Source: Paraglomus occultum
Lineage: Eukaryota; Glomeromycota; Glomeromycetes; Paraglomerales; Paraglomeraceae
DNA: 24,950 nt
Reading direction: 5' to 3'
Assembly (NCBI GenBank): GCA_910592205.1
Contig: CAJVPJ010000443.1
Location: 1 to 24,950, forward strand
The number at the start of each line of letters is the position of its first letter. Positions within the stretch are counted from its first letter, which is position 1. The position numbers and the translations under genes were made by a program. Of the stretch, positions 21,101 to 24,950 are shown one piece after another. The notes below the pieces were generated by a model. That model worked only from the letters and a program-made list of their open reading frames with translations, ran no database searches and was not told the origin of the DNA.

Positions 21101-23078
21101 TTAAGACTAACAATGGGATAGCAGGGAATGTAAATGGGGTCTCTAACAGTAGCGCTTCCTTTCTAGATCAAAGACGTGTCAAAAAAACAGTCAAGAAATT
21201 GTAGGGTTTTTGCAGTATTGATTTGGTTTGGTTTATAATATTACTATGCATCAAATCTTGAAAGTCCTGGCAAGATTATTCTGACTTTAATAAAGGTAAA
21301 TCAGAGAAAAAAATACAAACTGTTTCAGATATCCAATTTACCAATGAGGCCAATAAATTGTTGAGGATACAGAACAGAAAGAAGAAAAGTGACTAAAACA
21401 GATTTGTGAGTACTATTAGTAAGATTATTGTTATTCATATCTCTGTGTATTTTTTTTCTATCTAATCCTCAGGGCTTCAGAAAATAGAAAAAAAAATTGG
21501 GAGAAAAGTGAGGTTGTCTTTTTTTTTGTTCCGTTGTTACAAGTGAAAATTAAAATGGTTCAAGTATTCTATATTAATATCTAATGAATGACTTAATGAG
21601 TAAATTAATATGTAGGATGTATTAATATTAAACAATGATGTGTTGCATAATAATAATACAGTACATATTTAAGTATGACAAGAAATCTGTGACCATACTT
21701 CAACAAAGATGTAATTATGATCACTGGTTTAATTCAGAAGATATCTTCATTTATTTTATTATAACTATTTGGTGGATTATGAACAATACAATGCTTCAAA
21801 CATTTTTGATATCAAATCACTTATGTTAACAAATTGAAAAGTGGTAAAAGTTTTCAATGTTTAACAAATTATGAGACAATTTTGTAAAAAAAACCCAATT
21901 CAGCCGCATACTAATAATTAGCCAAGATTTTATAATAAACATTATTATTATAACAGACAAATAATTCCATTGCATTATGTATATAAATTTAGCAAAGATA
22001 GGCATGCCATTATATTTATCAATGAACTAACATAGCTAGTGTTCTGCCATTCATCAACCAAGTCAGGGAAATCTACCAAATTTCTTTCAGGACGCTATGA
22101 ATAGATAATGTTGCTGCGGTGTCTGGTGATTTGCGGATTATAATAATTTACACATTATTCATGTAATTAGTAATAACCAAAATAAACAATCAATGGCGTT
22201 GATAAATTACGTTTTAAATTTCGCATTATCTTATATTTGGAGGAAATATGAAAGGTGTCTGTTTGATACAATGCAAGCCGTTTCCCACTCACTGTGATAA
22301 TTTTTCTTATTTCTCAACCCTTCTGTATTTCTGCTACTATGGATATTTCGAATTCAACCTAGTGAGAAGGTTGATATCCGAGACATACTTTTTCAAGCAA
22401 ACATTTTTTCTTGATTATTCTTGATTGTTAGACATTGATTCTCCCATACGTATCTGTTTGGTTCGTTTGATTGCTACTCCAATAAAATAAAAACCCGAAT
22501 CTCCTCCCCGAAATGACGTCAGTAACAAATTTGGGGGAAAAAAATTTTTTTTCTGGACACCTATCGCTTGTGTATGTATGAAATTTTCGTCCATATCAGC
22601 CTGAGCTTGCGTATGTGAGTACAATAAATGTACAAGTATGATCGGCTTTGCAAAAATGCAATCAATAACGTTATGACTATGTTTAACATTTTAAAGTTTT
22701 AGTTTGCTCGATAACGGTAATAGTATGTTATTCCGAAATGCATGACAAGCATCACACTATAAAAACAAAGTATCATGTGACGCAAACGAGGTGCTAATGT
22801 TATCAAATTGTAACTAACATTTAATTTATTGGCCTAAAATTCCAATACACTCTATATGAACTTATCTCTCTACATAAAATTATGGAGCTCGCATCATTGA
22901 CATTCGTATTAAAAGCATTCTTTAAAGAAAGCAAGGTGAAAAAATTGCAAAATTAATAATATACCCAAACGCTCCAAAAATATTGAGAGGAACGAACCAC
23001 TGACAATATTTATCAGCAGAGTAAAAAATAGAAGAAGAAATAACAAATTTGTGCAACGTTACATTTTACTAGTTAAAT
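18112..23078. other. Gene-poor AT-rich block, about 5 kb
   Basis: No frame here shows a family signature, exon chain or codon pattern like the genes on either side. Many homopolymer A and T runs occur. Small structures seen are a GCAACA..TTGTTGC hairpin near 18687-18705, several TTAATATTAA-type AT palindromes, and the AATT tandem at 20071-20090. No tRNA, rRNA or terminal-repeat element was recognised. It could contain decayed mobile elements too degraded to read by eye. Confidence 0.5.
20071..20090 (+). repeat. (AATT)5 microsatellite
   Basis: Five perfect copies of AATT in gene-free DNA. Simple sequence, no function implied. Confidence 0.9.
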
Positions 23079-23857
23079 ATGAAGACCCTATCCATTCCAT
23101 GTATAATTATCTACATTACAGTAGTTTTGTATGGTTTGATTCCGATTTTTGGAAAAATAATGATAATAACTTTGTGTATTATCGTTAATGCAGTTGCTCA
23201 ATGACATGTCCGGTATACGTGCATACATATAGTTGCTGCTTCAACTCAATATTAATGCAGTTTTAATTGTTTTGAAAAGCGCAATCAATTGACTTTAGCA
23301 CTATAAAATCTATTGTAGTTTGTATAGTGCACACACGGACGGAATACATTTTGAAAAGAGAGACTGTTTTAGTAAAATGTGCTATTCGTTCATTATTGGA
23401 AAAAGCTATACATAGTTCTAAAGCCACGCGTACAGTTTATAATAAAAAACTTACTGTAAATAGTCACAACGATGGAAAAATACGCGTTACGACAACTTAT
23501 CATGTATTTTAGGATCAACACAGCAAGTTGTGCGTCGAACCAATTACAATCTTCTTTCATTATCTGGTCGGTTATTACGTTTATGTTCATGTATTCGTTT
23601 GTGACCTGATCGAAAAGTGGCAAATAGAAGACGACTCAAACGAAGAGAAGTGTCAATCTATACAGATGGGAAGGCAAGCTCTTGTAACAGCTATAAATAT
23701 TTCCAGAACAAAAAAAACTTACGACGGAAAGCAACGGGATATGCGTGATATAATTCAACGTTTACACGAGTCGCTGGAAAAGTCAACCGATATGTTAACC
23801 AATAAACTTTCTTGTACTATCAATAATTATAGTCATTATGGTTATCGCTATGTTTAA
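23079..23857 (+). CDS. Tentative small gene, possible membrane or secreted protein
   Basis: Three pieces line up. (1) ATG 23079 opens a 41-codon frame that is strongly hydrophobic (MKTLSIPCIIIYITVVLYGL and on), like a signal peptide or membrane anchor. (2) A frame from 23327, directly after an acceptor-like TATAG, runs to 23455 (ETVLVKCAIRSLLEKAIHSS). (3) A GTAAAT..TTTTAG intron of 57 nt (23456-23512) removes a TAG and joins, in phase 0, to 23513-23857. That last part continues through an aromatic hydrophobic stretch (FFHYLVGYYVYVHVFVCDLI) and then a charged helical region (DMRDIIQRLHESLEKSTDML), ending at a stop at 23857. The join between pieces 2 and 3 is good; piece 1 is speculative, with no clear donor. 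Family not recognised. Chance frames remain possible. Confidence 0.35.
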
Positions 23858-24390
23858 TTCTAAACAATATTAGGTTATCGAGATTAGATGATAAATAACT
23901 AGTGTATAACCCGTCACTTCGTTGACAGTGTGGTTATTTTATATTTTACATTAATACTTTTATTTCGCTAACGTATCCATAAAGAAATAATGAACATTTG
24001 ATGGTCATCTATTGGATAATTTTGTAACACGAATATGCAATGTCCGTCCACCTTGCAGCATCCAGTTTTTTTAAATTATATATAGATACTAACAATTTAT
24101 TTGGTATAATTAGGATAGCATTATACGTAACCCTGTCACCACGTCGATTCAGGTCGTGACTGCGTTGGAGTCTTTCGTACTCTTTTATCACGCTGGATTT
24201 GTTGTGAAGTAGTTTTTGAATATGCTGATACTGAAACTCTCCCAAAAAGCACATCTACTAGCGACCAGAGACAAAATCTATAATGGTAATACTAATATGC
24301 GTGAATGGATGTGCGATGTAACACAAGTATTGAAGAACAAACATTTTGTTCAACTTGAAAAGAATTCTTTTTAAATCCAACCTGTTTACC
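23858..24390. other. Intergenic region before the kinase-like gene
   Basis: About 530 bases. Two minus-strand frames (24009-24254 and 24258-24452) cover it, but the second runs into the plus-strand gene and neither shows a family signature. I treat both as chance. Confidence 0.4.
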
Positions 24391-24950
24391 ATGTCGTTAG
24401 CATCAGTAACTCTTAAGCGGCGGCCAAGAAAATCAAGGCTGGTTATGAACAAAAATCCAACAATAGACGATTTGATTCAATCCTGTTACGTGAATGAACG
24501 CAATAAACTTGAATGGATACCTTACGAAGAAATCGCCGACGTAACGCCTACTCAAATTAACAACGTTTACTACGCTATTCGCAAGCGCCCATATTATTAT
24601 AGGACGATAACGCTGGTATTACTTGGAAGTAGCAAAGAATGCACAACAACACTTGTGAGTGAGTTTGCAAGAATATACTCACTTCCAACACACAAATACA
24701 ATAGCAATGATGATAATCAATTTAGACGATATAAGAAATGGCTTGAACATCGCAACCAACTCATAATGGGATTTACCAACTACAATAATAACTATTACAT
24801 GGTTGCTGATGAACCCTTTTACCACTGTTATACTCTTTATGGCTTCTGCTTCACATGTGGAATACTCCGATGTAGTCCCGTGTGGTGCATTTGTGGTTAC
24901 AAACAATTATCCGATGGGTGGACTAGCAACAATCACCAACTCGATGACTT
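24391..24950 (+). CDS. Degenerate kinase-like protein with CxxC/WTSxN module (5' part, truncated by window)
   Basis: An uninterrupted frame of 186 codons from ATG 24391 to the window end. Order of blocks: a basic start, then DDLIQSCYVNERNKLEWIPY (residues 26-45), which corresponds to the linker that precedes kinase domains in many predicted Glomeromycotina proteins (ID.FIQ....LEWIPY). Next comes a stretch resembling a kinase N-lobe (NVYYAI, RTITLVLLGSSKECTTTLVS, EFARIY, MGFTNYNNNYYMV). The glycine-rich loop is missing, and the usual VALK lysine is replaced (ITLVLL), so ATP binding is unlikely. At the hinge it switches to a Cys module: C153xxC156, C161, WC166xC168, then GWTSNNHQLDD, the module that usually starts such proteins. 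It therefore looks like a chimeric pseudokinase fragment followed by a fresh module, perhaps with an intact kinase beyond the edge. No intron is needed so far. The family assignment rests on remembered motifs. Confidence 0.6.
   Translation, partial: MSLASVTLKRRPRKSRLVMNKNPTIDDLIQSCYVNERNKLEWIPYEEIADVTPTQINNVYYAIRKRPYYYRTITLVLLGSSKECTTTLVSEFARIYSLPTHKYNSNDDNQFRRYKKWLEHRNQLIMGFTNYNNNYYMVADEPFYHCYTLYGFCFTCGILRCSPVWCICGYKQLSDGWTSNNHQLDD

Noticed and set aside
24009-24452. Two minus-strand ORFs before and across the kinase-like gene
   Set aside because: The second overlaps the well-supported plus-strand frame, and neither has a recognisable motif or exon partner.
1-24950. CRISPR arrays, tRNA or rRNA genes, integrated virus
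   Set aside because: No regularly spaced repeats, no cloverleaf with a T-loop GTTCGA block in a suitable context, no rRNA core sequences and no viral protein motifs were found by reading both strands.

Overview
This window is eukaryotic nuclear DNA, almost certainly from a fungus. It is AT-rich, and its genes are split by many short GT..AG introns (mostly 37-130 nt; the longest in a confident model is 258 nt). The recognisable genes include fungal-type GWT1 and 3'-phosphoadenylylsulfate (PAPS) reductase. The truncated gene at the right edge carries the kinase-like / CxxC..WTSxN module arrangement that I know from predicted proteins of arbuscular mycorrhizal fungi (Glomeromycotina). That lineage assignment is inference from one gene plus general gene style.

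Layout, left to right. 1-481 (minus) is a decayed transposon-type ORF running off the edge. 794-1454 (minus) holds a second decayed coding relic of unknown family. 3344-5896 (plus) is a complete 13-exon M18 aspartyl aminopeptidase with a 19-nt micro-exon and an unusual N-terminal extension. 6732-8889 (minus) is a multi-exon, multi-pass membrane protein that I cannot name; its frame is interrupted at two points. 9612-11643 (plus) is a complete six-exon GWT1/PIG-W inositol acyltransferase. 12468-13977 (plus) is a SNAP43/SNAPC1-type subunit of the snRNA-activating complex. 16369-17615 (plus) is a complete three-exon PAPS reductase. About 5 kb of AT-rich DNA follows (18.1-23.1 kb) in which I see no gene. 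23079-23857 (plus) is a tentative small gene of no known family. 24391-24950 (plus) is the start of a degenerate kinase-like protein that runs off the right edge.

The genes are unrelated housekeeping functions: peptide turnover, GPI-anchor synthesis in the ER, snRNA transcription and sulfate assimilation. There is no operon or gene-cluster logic. The membrane-protein gene and GWT1 are divergent across about 720 bp and may share a promoter region. The aminopeptidase and the membrane-protein gene are convergent. The relics and the Glomeromycotina-style kinase-like gene lie at the two edges. I saw no tRNA, rRNA, CRISPR array, complete transposon or virus-derived gene. The items most worth following up are the SNAP43 homologue, the degenerate kinase-like protein, and the unidentified membrane protein with in-frame TGA codons.
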